A stretch of DNA of 30,948 bases from Pseudomonadota bacterium (GTDB lineage Bacteria > Pseudomonadota > Alphaproteobacteria > Rhizobiales > Rhizobiaceae), in the NCBI GenBank assembly GCA_023387775.1, contig JAEWHN010000352.1, positions 1 through 30,948 of the forward strand, read 5' to 3'. Shown in pieces: positions 9,026-17,030 of this stretch. Position 1 is the stretch's first letter. Each line of letters begins with the position of its first letter. The translations under genes were made by a program, and so were the position numbers. The notes under the pieces were generated by a model. That model was not told where the DNA came from. It worked only from the letters and a program-made list of their open reading frames with translations, and ran no database searches.

Positions 9026-9724
9026 CTAGGAAATCCGCACCAGAGGGGTGGCGGCAGTGCCGCCGAATTCGGCCAGCACAGTCTCGCCGGCAACCGCGGT
9101 CTGCCCCACGGCCACGCGCGGGGTGCTGTTTAGCGGCAGGAAGACATCGACGCGCGAACCGAAGCGAATCAGGCCGAAGCGCTCGCCAACGCCGATATTG
9201 GACTCGGTGTCGGCCCAGCAGACGATGCGGCGCGCCACCAGCCCAGCGATCTGCACGACCGCAATGGTGCCATTGGGGCTGTCGACAACGAGCCCGTTGC
9301 GCTCATTCTCGTTGCTGGCCTTGTCTAGCTCGGCATTGAGGAACTTTCCGGGGCGATGCTCGATACGGGTAATCCGCCCGCGAACCGGCGAACGGTTCAC
9401 ATGGCAGGAAAAGACGTTCATGAACACCGAAATGCGGGTCATTTCGGCCGCGCCCAGCCCCAGCTCGCGAGGCGGAACCGCGGGGCCGACGGCCGAGACC
9501 ACGCCATCCGCCGGGCTGATGACCAGCCGGTCGTCGACCGGGGTGACCCGCTGGGGATCGCGGAAGAAATACGCACACCACGCCGTCAGTATCAAACCGA
9601 TCCAGAACAGGTTGATCGAGAAGAAGCCCAGGATCAGCGTCGCCGCCGCAAACGCACCGATGAAGGGGTAGCCTTCCCGATGCACGGGCACAAATACGTT
9701 CTTGACGGTGTCGACGAGACTCAT
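9026..9724 (-). CDS. psd: Phosphatidylserine decarboxylase proenzyme (Psd, short archaeal-type)
   Basis: A 232-aa proenzyme that decarboxylates phosphatidylserine to phosphatidylethanolamine at the inner membrane. It has two N-terminal hydrophobic stretches (about 20-53), FFRDP at 53-57, SPADG at 70-74 and FSCHVNRSP at 105-113. The self-cleavage site is Gly189-Ser190 in IRFGSRVD; the new Ser end becomes the pyruvoyl group of the small subunit. The start at 9724 (MSLVDTVKNV) matches the family, and a longer frame reaching 9922 would overlap the ABC gene. No Shine-Dalgarno sequence precedes the ATG; a 7-codon frame at 9744-9721 ends in an ATGA overlap with it. It is 92 bp downstream of the exporter gene. 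Confidence 0.95.
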   Translation of the reverse strand: MSLVDTVKNVFVPVHREGYPFIGAFAAATLILGFFSINLFWIGLILTAWCAYFFRDPQRVTPVDDRLVISPADGVVSAVGPAVPPRELGLGAAEMTRISVFMNVFSCHVNRSPVRGRITRIEHRPGKFLNAELDKASNENERNGLVVDSPNGTIAVVQIAGLVARRIVCWADTESNIGVGERFGLIRFGSRVDVFLPLNSTPRVAVGQTAVAGETVLAEFGGTAATPLVRIS

Positions 9725-9816
9725 AGGAAGGTGGAGTATCCCATTGGAAATGCCGGCTTGCTTACCGGAAAGCTCCGCCGGCCGCAACGCAACATTGCGA
9801 AAACCGGCAATGGGGC

Positions 9817-11700
9817 TCAGACTTCCTCGGGTTTGCGCCTGACGACAACCCCCAGTTCGTCGGTTTCGCGAGCAATCCGCAGCCGCTCCTCCGCCTCCGT
9901 CGCTTCGCGCTGGCGTGCCCACATGGAAGCATAGAGCCCATCCTTGCGCAACAGGGTGGCATGGGTGCCGCGCTCGGCGATCTGGCCATCCTTGAGCACG
10001 ATGATCTCGTCGGCCGAGATCACGGTGGAAAGCCGGTGCGCGATGACGATGGTCGTGCGGTCGCGGCTCACCAGATCGAGGGCCGCCTGGATCTCCTGCT
10101 CGGTATGGGTATCGAGCGCCGAGGTGGCCTCGTCGAGCATGAGAATGGGCGGGGCCTTCAGAATAGTGCGCGCGATCGCCACCCGCTGCTTTTCGCCGCC
10201 CGAAAGCTTGAGCCCGCGCTCGCCCACCATCGCTTTGTAGCCGCCAGGCAGATGCTCGATGAAGCCGCCGATCTGCGCCAGGTCGGCCGCGCGCTTCACA
10301 TCTTCGTCGGAGGCGCCGGGGCGACCGTAGCGGATGTTGTAGGCAATGGTGTCGTTGAACAGAACGGTGTCCTGCGGGACCATGCCGATCACGCCTCGAA
10401 GGGTTTCCTGCGTCACGTCGCGAGTGTCCTGCCCATCGATGAGGATCGACCCGCTCTGGATGTCGTAGAAACGGAACAGCAGGCGCGAGATGGTCGACTT
10501 GCCGGCCCCCGAGGGCCCGACAATGGCGACGGTGCGGCCGGCCGGCACCTCGAAGCTGATGCCCTTCAGGATCGGCCGGCTGGGATCATAGGCGAAGTGC
10601 ACGTCGCGGAACTCGACCTTGCCCTCGCGGACGGCCAGGGGCCTTGCGTCCGGCCGATCGACCACCTCCTGCTCGACGTCGAGAAGATCGAACATGTGCT
10701 CGATGTCGGTCAGGCCCTGGCGGATCTCGCGATAGATGAAGCCGATGAAGTTGAGCGGCACCGAAAGCTGCATCAGCATGGCATTGATGAAGACGAAATC
10801 GCCGATGTTCTGGGTGCCGGCCATAACTTCGCGCGCCGACATCCACATGGCGACCGCCATGCCGGCGCCGAAGATCACGCCCTGGCCGAAGTTCAGCCAG
10901 CCGAGCGAGGTCCAGATGCGCGTGGCTGCGGTCTCGTAGCGCGCCATCGAGCGGTCGAAACGCTCCGCCTCCATCCGCTCGTTGTTGAAGTACTTCACCG
11001 TTTCGAAATTCAGGAGGGAGTCGATCGCCTTCGTGTTGGCGTCGGTGTCGGACGCGTTCATCTCGCGCCGGATGCCGATACGCCAGTCGCTCGCCCAGAC
11101 GGTGAACCAGGTGTAGATCGCGACGGTGACGGCTACGACCACCACATAGAGCCATCCATAGGCGATCGCGAAGATCGCCGCCGTCAACGCAAATTCGATC
11201 AGCGTCGGCACGCTGTTGAGGATGGTGAAGCGAACGATGGTCTCGATGCCCTTGGTTCCGCGCTCGATGATGCGCGACAAACCGCCGGTGCGCCGCTCCA
11301 GGTGGAAGCGGAGGGAGAGGTCGTGCAGATGCACGAATGTCTTGTAGGCAAGCTGGCGCACCGCATATTGGCCAACCCGCGCGAACAGCGCATCGCGCAA
11401 CTGGTTGAAGCCAAGCTGGACCACCCGCACCAGGTTGTAGGCCAGCACGAGCATGACCGGCGCCAGTAAGAAGTCGGGCAGCGGCGGCAGCGGAGCATTG
11501 TCGCCGGCCAGCACATTGGTTGCCCACTTGAAGAAATAGGGCACGGCAACGAGTACGAGCTTCGCCACCACCAGGAAGACCGTTGCCCAGACGACCCTCG
11601 CCTTCAGGTCGGCCCGGTCGGCCGGCCACATATAGGGCCAGAGATTGAGCAGTGTCTTCAGCGTTGAACCGGAATCGGCGGAGACTGTCTTATCGGCCAC
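9817..11700 (-). CDS. Atm1-type ABC exporter (ABCB7/HMT1 subfamily), fused permease-ATPase
   Basis: A 627-aa half-transporter with six membrane helices (about 35-330) followed by an ATPase domain. Walker A is GPSGAGKS (395-402), the signature LSGGE (499-503), and Walker B ILMLDE (519-524), with a switch His in AHRLS. The segment SLLNFETVKYFNNE (228-241) and LNFGQ (269-273) are hallmarks of Atm1/ABCB7, where nearby residues bind glutathione. The structurally studied Novosphingobium homologue exports glutathione-metal conjugates; mitochondrial members export a sulfur compound needed for cytosolic iron-sulfur proteins. The start is a GTG four bases after the arsR stop, with AAAGG inside the end of arsR, so translation is likely coupled. 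The C-terminal 30 residues form a charged tail. Confidence 0.92.
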   Translation of the reverse strand: MADKTVSADSGSTLKTLLNLWPYMWPADRADLKARVVWATVFLVVAKLVLVAVPYFFKWATNVLAGDNAPLPPLPDFLLAPVMLVLAYNLVRVVQLGFNQLRDALFARVGQYAVRQLAYKTFVHLHDLSLRFHLERRTGGLSRIIERGTKGIETIVRFTILNSVPTLIEFALTAAIFAIAYGWLYVVVVAVTVAIYTWFTVWASDWRIGIRREMNASDTDANTKAIDSLLNFETVKYFNNERMEAERFDRSMARYETAATRIWTSLGWLNFGQGVIFGAGMAVAMWMSAREVMAGTQNIGDFVFINAMLMQLSVPLNFIGFIYREIRQGLTDIEHMFDLLDVEQEVVDRPDARPLAVREGKVEFRDVHFAYDPSRPILKGISFEVPAGRTVAIVGPSGAGKSTISRLLFRFYDIQSGSILIDGQDTRDVTQETLRGVIGMVPQDTVLFNDTIAYNIRYGRPGASDEDVKRAADLAQIGGFIEHLPGGYKAMVGERGLKLSGGEKQRVAIARTILKAPPILMLDEATSALDTHTEQEIQAALDLVSRDRTTIVIAHRLSTVISADEIIVLKDGQIAERGTHATLLRKDGLYASMWARQREATEAEERLRIARETDELGVVVRRKPEEV

Positions 11701-11704
11701 TAAG

Positions 11705-12058
11705 CTATGCCTTTGAATCTTGTTTTTCTTTGCCCGAGCAACAGGCTTGTATGAGGTCTGCGACCTGGTTGAAGAATGCGGTCAGCGCCTCGCGATCGAT
11801 CTCGTAGAGCGAACGCTGCCTTTCCGACGAAAAGCGCACCAGCCCCGCCTCGACCAAAACCTTCAGATGCTGCGAGACCGTGGATTGCGCCAGATCGAGC
11901 TGCTCCACGACATCCTTGCAGCAACAGGACTGACTGCCGGCAAGATAGCGCAATATCTCGATCCGCGCCGGGTGCGACAGGGCAGCAAACCGCATTGCCG
12001 CCTGTTTGGTGGCAGCGTTGGCGCAACTGCCGGAAGCAAAATCAACCTGAACCATCAT
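11705..12058 (-). CDS. ArsR/SmtB family metal- or thiol-responsive repressor
   Basis: A 117-aa winged-helix regulator. The N-terminal ALSHPARIEILRYL (26-39) and the recognition helix region AQSTVSQHLKVLVEAGLV (57-74) are typical of ArsR. It has six cysteines: Cys12, a triplet Cys45-46-47 next to the DNA-binding helix pair, and Cys106-107 near the C-terminus. Such clusters bind As(III), Sb(III) or soft metals or sense persulfides in characterised relatives; the ligand here is unknown. Tandem ATGs at 12058 and 12055 lie inside a perfect palindrome with no ribosome site ahead, so the message may be leaderless. An alternative start at Met22 (11995) would give 96 residues and keep the DNA-binding domain. 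It is followed directly by the Atm1-type exporter, its likely target. Confidence 0.9.
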   Translation of the reverse strand: MMVQVDFASGSCANAATKQAAMRFAALSHPARIEILRYLAGSQSCCCKDVVEQLDLAQSTVSQHLKVLVEAGLVRFSSERQRSLYEIDREALTAFFNQVADLIQACCSGKEKQDSKA

Positions 12059-12083
12059 CGTATATCGGCGATATACGATGATG
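12053..12083. promoter_or_regulatory. 31-bp perfect palindrome, probable ArsR operator overlapping the arsR start codons
   Basis: The arm CATCATCGTATATCG (12053-12067) is repeated as its exact reverse complement (12069-12083) around a single central G (12068). The inner part, with ATAT near CG, resembles known ArsR/SmtB operators. The left arm contains both candidate ATG codons of arsR, read on the minus strand. On that strand TTGAGA (12096-12091) could be a -35 element, with TATCGC (17-bp spacing) or TATATC (15-bp spacing) inside the palindrome as the -10. Binding here would block RNA polymerase and also bury the start codons. The promoter assignment is inference. Confidence 0.8.
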
Positions 12084-12168
12084 CGCCATTTCTCAACTGC
12101 TTAAATCGAGGACGCGGCAAAAACAGGACGTTTCGCCCTCTTTTTCGCCTGCCGGCGTCCTTCCCGTA

Positions 12169-13602
12169 TTATTGTGGCAGCGTGGTGGCCTGCTCGCCGA
12201 CCGCCTTCATATCGGCCGCCTCGCCCTGGTGCGTCTTCTCGGGCACCCTGAAAACCTGGCCCGGCCAGATCCGGTCGGGATCGCGGATCTGATCCTGATT
12301 GGCCAGATAGATGGTGGAATACCGCACACCCAAGCCGTAAACCCGGCGCGAAATGCGCCAGAGGCTGTCTCCACGCCGGATGATGACCGCGCCGTCGACA
12401 TTCTGAAGCTTCGGCGCCAGTTCCTGCGGATTTGCCGCGGCGACTTCACCGGAGCCGGGCTCAGCGGCTGCCGCCGGAGCCTGCTCCGGCTTTGCGTCGG
12501 CGTCGGGGGCAACCGCGGAGACGGCGTCGCCCGGTTCGCGCTCGAACGGCACAGCGGCGCGGGCCGCGACCTTGACGCCATCTGCTTCGAGCGCATCGAC
12601 GCGAATGATGTAGTCGCCCACCGGCAGATCCCGCTCTGTCTCGATCAGGAAACGCCCCCCGGCGGAAGCCGCAACCTCGCCCAGCAGGATATCGTTGGCA
12701 TAGGCGCGCAGCTTTCTGCCGGCATCGGCCACGCCGGCAACGAACACCTTGCGCCCCTCGATCTCGACTGCCTCCACCTTCACCTTCGGCTGGCCTGAGG
12801 CCGCGGGCTCCTGGGCAACCGATGAAGGAGCCAGCTGTGCAGCCGCGACCTGCTGGCCAGATTGCTGCTCTCCGGATGCCGCGAGTTCCCCGGATGGCGG
12901 CGTCTCCGATGAAGCTCCCGCAGCGGGCTCTGCAGCGGACGCCTGCTGCTCGGCCACCTTGGGCGCCGGCGCGGGTTCAGGAACCGAGATCAGCTTGCTG
13001 GGCGCGCCAGGCTGCTCGACAAGCGCCAGCACCTGGCCGTCCTTCGTCTCCGGGATGGAAACGATGGCCGTTTCGGGCGAAGTCGAGACCACATTGTCGG
13101 GATTGGTCGAGCGCAGCACGATCTGATGATCGCCCGGCTTCAATGGCTCCTCGATGACGACCGCGAAGTCGCCTTCGGCGCCTGCCGTAGTGTTGCCGAT
13201 CACCTTCGCGCCGAGAACGATCTCGACCTTGGCCGAAGGAGCAGCCTTGCCGGCGATGACAAGCGAGCCATTTGCTTCGGCGCGCACAATATCAAAGGAT
13301 GGGGCGAGAACCTCGGCCGCAACGTCCGGCGTCTTCGCGGGAGCGGCGGGCGCTTCCGATGCTGCGGGACTTTCGACAGCGGTTTCCTCGGCCTGTCCGG
13401 TGGCGGGCGTCGTCTGCGGCTGCGCCGGGAGCCTGCCTTCCTTCGTCTCGGCAGTTGTCGCGGCTGCCTCGGGCGCTGTCACAACAGCTTCGGGCTTGCG
13501 CCCAAGATAGGGATCGAGCGCGCCGGACACGTAGGCTGTTACCGCCGCGGCGGCCACGCCTCCGGCTAGAAACAACAACGTCCTGTTGATCGTGCTCGCC
13601 AT
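12169..13602 (-). CDS. Membrane-anchored LysM protein with two Ig-like domains
   Basis: A 477-aa cell-envelope protein. An N-terminal hydrophobic segment (about 8-27) is preceded by a short basic stretch and followed by no clear cleavage site, so it probably anchors the protein facing the periplasm. Two bacterial Ig-like beta domains follow (about 102-184 and 275-354), separated by Ala/Pro/Glu-rich linkers (about 40-95, 205-272, 360-400). The C-terminus carries one LysM domain (about 405-454) with GDSLWRISRRVYG and RIWPGQVFRVP, expected to bind peptidoglycan. Rhizobial genomes carry similar proteins of unknown role. AGGGGCAGGG lies ahead of the ATG. It is divergent from the LOG-family gene across 114 bp and ends 85 bp from the arsR operator. 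Confidence 0.85.
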   Translation of the reverse strand: MASTINRTLLFLAGGVAAAAVTAYVSGALDPYLGRKPEAVVTAPEAAATTAETKEGRLPAQPQTTPATGQAEETAVESPAASEAPAAPAKTPDVAAEVLAPSFDIVRAEANGSLVIAGKAAPSAKVEIVLGAKVIGNTTAGAEGDFAVVIEEPLKPGDHQIVLRSTNPDNVVSTSPETAIVSIPETKDGQVLALVEQPGAPSKLISVPEPAPAPKVAEQQASAAEPAAGASSETPPSGELAASGEQQSGQQVAAAQLAPSSVAQEPAASGQPKVKVEAVEIEGRKVFVAGVADAGRKLRAYANDILLGEVAASAGGRFLIETERDLPVGDYIIRVDALEADGVKVAARAAVPFEREPGDAVSAVAPDADAKPEQAPAAAAEPGSGEVAAANPQELAPKLQNVDGAVIIRRGDSLWRISRRVYGLGVRYSTIYLANQDQIRDPDRIWPGQVFRVPEKTHQGEAADMKAVGEQATTLPQ

Positions 13603-13716
13603 AACCCTGCCCCTTAGCCATCTAAAGCCCGTCTACCCTGTTTTCGCGGTACCGACAAGAAAAAGCCCCGCAATTTGTCTTGACCGGGATCGGCTTGGTA
13701 TTCACCAATCAAATTC

Positions 13717-14328
13717 ATGAACCCGATTCGATCAATCTGCGTTTATTGCGGCTCCTCGCCCGGTCGTGGCGACGTCTACCTGAAGGCTGGCCACACATTG
13801 GGCCGATCGCTGGCGGAAGCCGGATTACGGCTGGTATACGGCGGCGGAACCAAGGGCATCATGGGTGCCGTTTCCGACAGCGCCATTCGTGCCGGCGGCA
13901 AGGTTACGGGCATCATCCCGCGCTTCCTGATCAGCAAGGAAGCAACCGAAAGCGCGCTGGGCCGTCTGGACGAGTTGGTCGTCACCGAGAACATGCATGA
14001 GCGCAAGCACTTGATGTTCGAGAAGTCCGACGCGTTCATTGCACTGCCCGGCGGCATCGGGACCGTGGAAGAGATCGTCGAGATCATGACCTGGGCCCAA
14101 CTGGGGCATCACCGCAAGCCGATCGTGTTCGCCAATGTCGACGGCTTCTGGGACCCCATGCTGGCGCTATTGGAGCACATGAAGGCCGAGGGCTTCGTCC
14201 ACACGAGCCACCTGGTCAACCCGATCGTGGTCGACCGGGTCGAGGCGGTGGTCGCCGCCGTGCTTGCCGAAGGTGCTGCGGTGGACACGCCCGCCACCGG
14301 CGTCCAGACGCTCATCGACAAGCTCTGA
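13717..14328 (+). CDS. LOG family protein (TIGR00730), cytokinin riboside 5'-monophosphate phosphoribohydrolase-like
   Basis: A 203-aa Rossmann-fold protein. It has the nucleotide-binding GGGTKGIMG (42-50), the catalytic region MHERK (93-97) and the signature PGGIGTVEE (111-119). Members cleave the N-glycosidic bond of nucleoside 5'-monophosphates such as AMP or cytokinin ribotides to release the free base; bacterial members were long called lysine decarboxylases in error. The substrate here is not decidable. No Shine-Dalgarno sequence precedes the ATG at 13717; TTGACC at 13680-13685 is a possible -35 but its -10 is poor. It converges with rarD, ending 34 bp before that gene's stop. Confidence 0.9.
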   Translation: MNPIRSICVYCGSSPGRGDVYLKAGHTLGRSLAEAGLRLVYGGGTKGIMGAVSDSAIRAGGKVTGIIPRFLISKEATESALGRLDELVVTENMHERKHLMFEKSDAFIALPGGIGTVEEIVEIMTWAQLGHHRKPIVFANVDGFWDPMLALLEHMKAEGFVHTSHLVNPIVVDRVEAVVAAVLAEGAAVDTPATGVQTLIDKL

Positions 14329-14362
14329 CCGTCGCTGCCGCGGGCCTGCGGAGTGCCTGCGC

Positions 14363-15274
14363 CTATCGGGCAGGCTGCTCAACGCGTTGGGAGAACATCG
14401 ACCAGGTGTAAATGGCCAGCGCCGCCCAGATTATGGCGAAGGCGACGAGGCGCATCTGGCTGAACGGCTCGTCGAAGATGAATATCGCGATCAGGAAGAT
14501 GATCGACGGCGCAATGTACTGCATGATGCCGATGGTCGAATAACGCAGCAGCTTGGCGCCGAATGCATAGAGCATCAGCGGCACTGCCGTGACCGGCCCG
14601 CAGACGACAAGCAGGGCGATATCATAGGGATCGGAGGCGACGAAGTGCCCTTCGCCGCGCATCTGCAGCCACACGATATAGGCAAGCGCAGGCACGCACA
14701 GGATCATCACTTCGAGGAAGAAGCCCTGGCTCGGACCGATCGGCAGCGTCTTGCGCAGGAAGCCGTAGATGGCAAAGGTCATCGCCAGGGCGAGCGACAC
14801 CCACGGCACGCCGCCGGCATCGAAGGCGAGCACGAGTACGGCCACGGCCGCCAGGCCGATCGCCGCGACCTGGGAACGGCTGAGCTTCTCGCCGAGAAGC
14901 GCCGCGCCCATGACCACGCTGACCAGCGGATTGATATAATAGCCGAGCGCCGTTTCCACCGCCCGGTCGGCGGCGATCGCCCAGACATAAATGCCCCAAT
15001 TGCAGGAGATGAAGGCAGCGGTGACCGCAGCCATCAGCACGGTGCGCGGCGAACGCAGGGCCGCCTTCACGTCGGCCGTGCGGCCGAGGAACAGTAGCGT
15101 GGCGCCGGCGATCGGCACGGACCAGACCACCCGGTGAGCGACAACCTCGGCAGCCGGTATATGCGCCACTGCCTTCATGACCAGCGGCAGCAAGCCCCAG
15201 AGCAGGTAGGCTGAAAGCGCAAACAGAAAGCCGCGCGAGGCGGCGTTGTCGGAGGCTCGAGTGTCGATTGTCAT
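14363..15274 (-). CDS. rarD: RarD-type EamA family permease
   Basis: A 303-aa polytopic membrane protein with about ten helices. The opening GFLFALSAYLLWGLLP and the segment AAEVVAHRVVWSVP (start of helix 2) are typical of RarD, a DMT-superfamily member named for a chloramphenicol-sensitive phenotype in Pseudomonas; its true substrate is uncertain. The ATG at 15274 has AGGTG ahead of it; an in-frame ATG at 15310 has no ribosome site and adds a non-conserved Arg-rich start. It lies 86 bp downstream of cimA on the same strand. A 6-bp hairpin (GCCTGC at 14355-14360 with GCAGGC at 14370-14375) spans the stop region facing the convergent LOG gene, without a T-run. Confidence 0.9.
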   Translation of the reverse strand: MTIDTRASDNAASRGFLFALSAYLLWGLLPLVMKAVAHIPAAEVVAHRVVWSVPIAGATLLFLGRTADVKAALRSPRTVLMAAVTAAFISCNWGIYVWAIAADRAVETALGYYINPLVSVVMGAALLGEKLSRSQVAAIGLAAVAVLVLAFDAGGVPWVSLALAMTFAIYGFLRKTLPIGPSQGFFLEVMILCVPALAYIVWLQMRGEGHFVASDPYDIALLVVCGPVTAVPLMLYAFGAKLLRYSTIGIMQYIAPSIIFLIAIFIFDEPFSQMRLVAFAIIWAALAIYTWSMFSQRVEQPAR

Positions 15275-15360
15275 GCCACACCTATGCGCCCGCCGGGTGG
15301 CGAGCACCATTTAAAACTTCTGATGGATGCTTGCGTTCTGCTGATAGTTGAACCGGCTGC

Positions 15361-16977
15361 CTACTCGGCTGCGACCAGCCCGGCCATTTCGCGGTTTTTC
15401 ATCAGTTTGTAAATGATCGAATCCATCAGCGCCTGGAACGAGGCGTCGATGATGTTGTCGGAGACGCCCACGGTGGACCAACGCGCGCCGGTGGAATCGA
15501 GAGACTCGATCAGCACCCGCGTGATGGCCTCGGTGCCGCCGTTGAGGATGCGCACCTTATAGTCGGCCAGCTCCAGATCGCTGATTTCACTCTGGAATTT
15601 TCCAAGATCCTTGCGCAGGGCGATATCGAGCGCGTTGACCGGACCATGGCCCTCGGCCACCGACATCTTCTCTTCGCCGTCGATGCTGACCTTCACGATT
15701 GCCTCGGAAACGGTCTTCAGCGCGCCGTTCGCGTCGTAGCGGCGCTCGACCATGCAGCGGAAGCTGGTGACCCGGAAGAACTCCGGAACGGTGTGAAGGA
15801 ACCGGCGCGCAAGCAGCTCGAAACTGGCGTCGGCGCCCTCATAGGCATAGCCCTGCGCCTCGCGTTCCTTGACTGCCGAGATCAGCGCGTCGAGACGGTG
15901 GTCGTCCTTCGGCACATCGATGCCGCGCCGCTTCAGCTCGGCGATGAAATTGGCCTTGCCGCCCTGATCCGACACCATGACCCTGCGGCGATTGCCGACC
16001 GTTTCCGGCGGCACGTGCTCATAGGTCTGCGGCTCCTTGATGAGCGCCGAGGCGTGGATTCCTGCCTTGGTGGCGAAGGCGGATGCGCCGACATAAGGCG
16101 CCTGCGGCTGCGGCGCGCGGTTCAGCAATTCGTCGAAGCTGCGCGACAGCCGGGAGATGTCCTTCAGCGTTTCCGGGGAAATGCCGGTCTCGAAGCGGTC
16201 CGCAAAGGCAGGCTTCAGCACCAAAGTCGGGATAAGGGTGACGAGATTGGCGTTGCCGCAGCGCTCGCCGATGCCATTCAGCGTGCCCTGGATCTGGCGC
16301 ACGCCCGCCTCCACGGCAGCGAGCGAATTGGCGACCGCCTGCCCGGTATCGTCATGTGCATGGATGCCCAGATTCTCGCCGGGGATGCCGGCCGCGATGA
16401 CCTTGCCGACGATTTCCCGCACCTCCGAAGGCTGCGTGCCGCCATTGGTGTCGCACAGCACCACCCAGCGCGCGCCGGCCTCGAGCGCGGAGCGCGCACA
16501 AGCCAGCGCATATTCCGGATTGGCCTTGAAGCCGTCGAAGAAATGCTCGCAATCGACCATCGCCTCGCGGCCGGCGGCGCGCGCAGCCTCTACCGACGCG
16601 GTGATCGAGGCGAGGTTTTCCTCGTTGGTGCAGCCCAGCGCCACGCGCACATGATAGTCCCAGCTCTTGGCGACGAAGCAGACCGCATCCGCCCTGGCCT
16701 GCAGCAACGCGGCAAGCCCCGGATCGTTGGAGGCCGAGACGCCAGCGCGCTTGGTCATGCCGAAGGCGGAGAATTTTGAACGTGACGTGCGCCTTTCGGT
16801 GAAGAAGGCGGTGTCCGTGGGGTTTGCGCCCGGATAGCCGCCTTCGACATAATCGAGACCAAAGGCATCGAGCATGGTGGCAATCGCAATCTTGTCCTCG
16901 ACGTTGAAGTCGATGCCCGGCGTCTGCTGGCCGTCGCGCAGGGTCGTGTCGTAGAGGTAGATGCGTTCTTTGGTCAT
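15361..16977 (-). CDS. cimA: Citramalate synthase (CimA)
   Basis: A 538-aa LeuA-like acyltransferase that condenses pyruvate with acetyl-CoA to citramalate, giving 2-oxobutyrate for isoleucine without threonine. The N-terminal TIM barrel has LYDTTLRDGQQTPG (8-21) with a metal-binding Asp, EGGYPGANPTD, and a further metal site in GIHAHDDTG. The C-terminal part (from about 390) is the regulatory domain, where isoleucine feedback acts in studied members. The length and the EGGYPG segment fit CimA rather than 2-isopropylmalate or homocitrate synthase. The start at 16977 (MTKERIYLYD) matches relatives and has GGAA ahead of it; an ATG at 16986 would add three residues. It follows pip after about 50 bp in the minus-strand run. 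Confidence 0.93.
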   Translation of the reverse strand: MTKERIYLYDTTLRDGQQTPGIDFNVEDKIAIATMLDAFGLDYVEGGYPGANPTDTAFFTERRTSRSKFSAFGMTKRAGVSASNDPGLAALLQARADAVCFVAKSWDYHVRVALGCTNEENLASITASVEAARAAGREAMVDCEHFFDGFKANPEYALACARSALEAGARWVVLCDTNGGTQPSEVREIVGKVIAAGIPGENLGIHAHDDTGQAVANSLAAVEAGVRQIQGTLNGIGERCGNANLVTLIPTLVLKPAFADRFETGISPETLKDISRLSRSFDELLNRAPQPQAPYVGASAFATKAGIHASALIKEPQTYEHVPPETVGNRRRVMVSDQGGKANFIAELKRRGIDVPKDDHRLDALISAVKEREAQGYAYEGADASFELLARRFLHTVPEFFRVTSFRCMVERRYDANGALKTVSEAIVKVSIDGEEKMSVAEGHGPVNALDIALRKDLGKFQSEISDLELADYKVRILNGGTEAITRVLIESLDSTGARWSTVGVSDNIIDASFQALMDSIIYKLMKNREMAGLVAAE

Positions 16978-17030
16978 GGATTCCATGCTTTCGTCGTTCC
17001 GCCTGAGTGCCTGGCGGTCATGATTCAGGG

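Noticed and set aside
9961..11469. A 502-codon open frame antisense to the Atm1-type exporter, and similar long antisense frames at 4177-5703, 15646-16779, 19155-20357 and 27852-29234
   Set aside because: All are shadows of genes with complete catalytic motifs on the other strand; long antisense frames are common at this GC content.
13680..13716. TTGACC as a promoter for the LOG-family gene
   Set aside because: The -35-like box is good, but the sequence 17 bases downstream (CACCAA) is not a credible -10.
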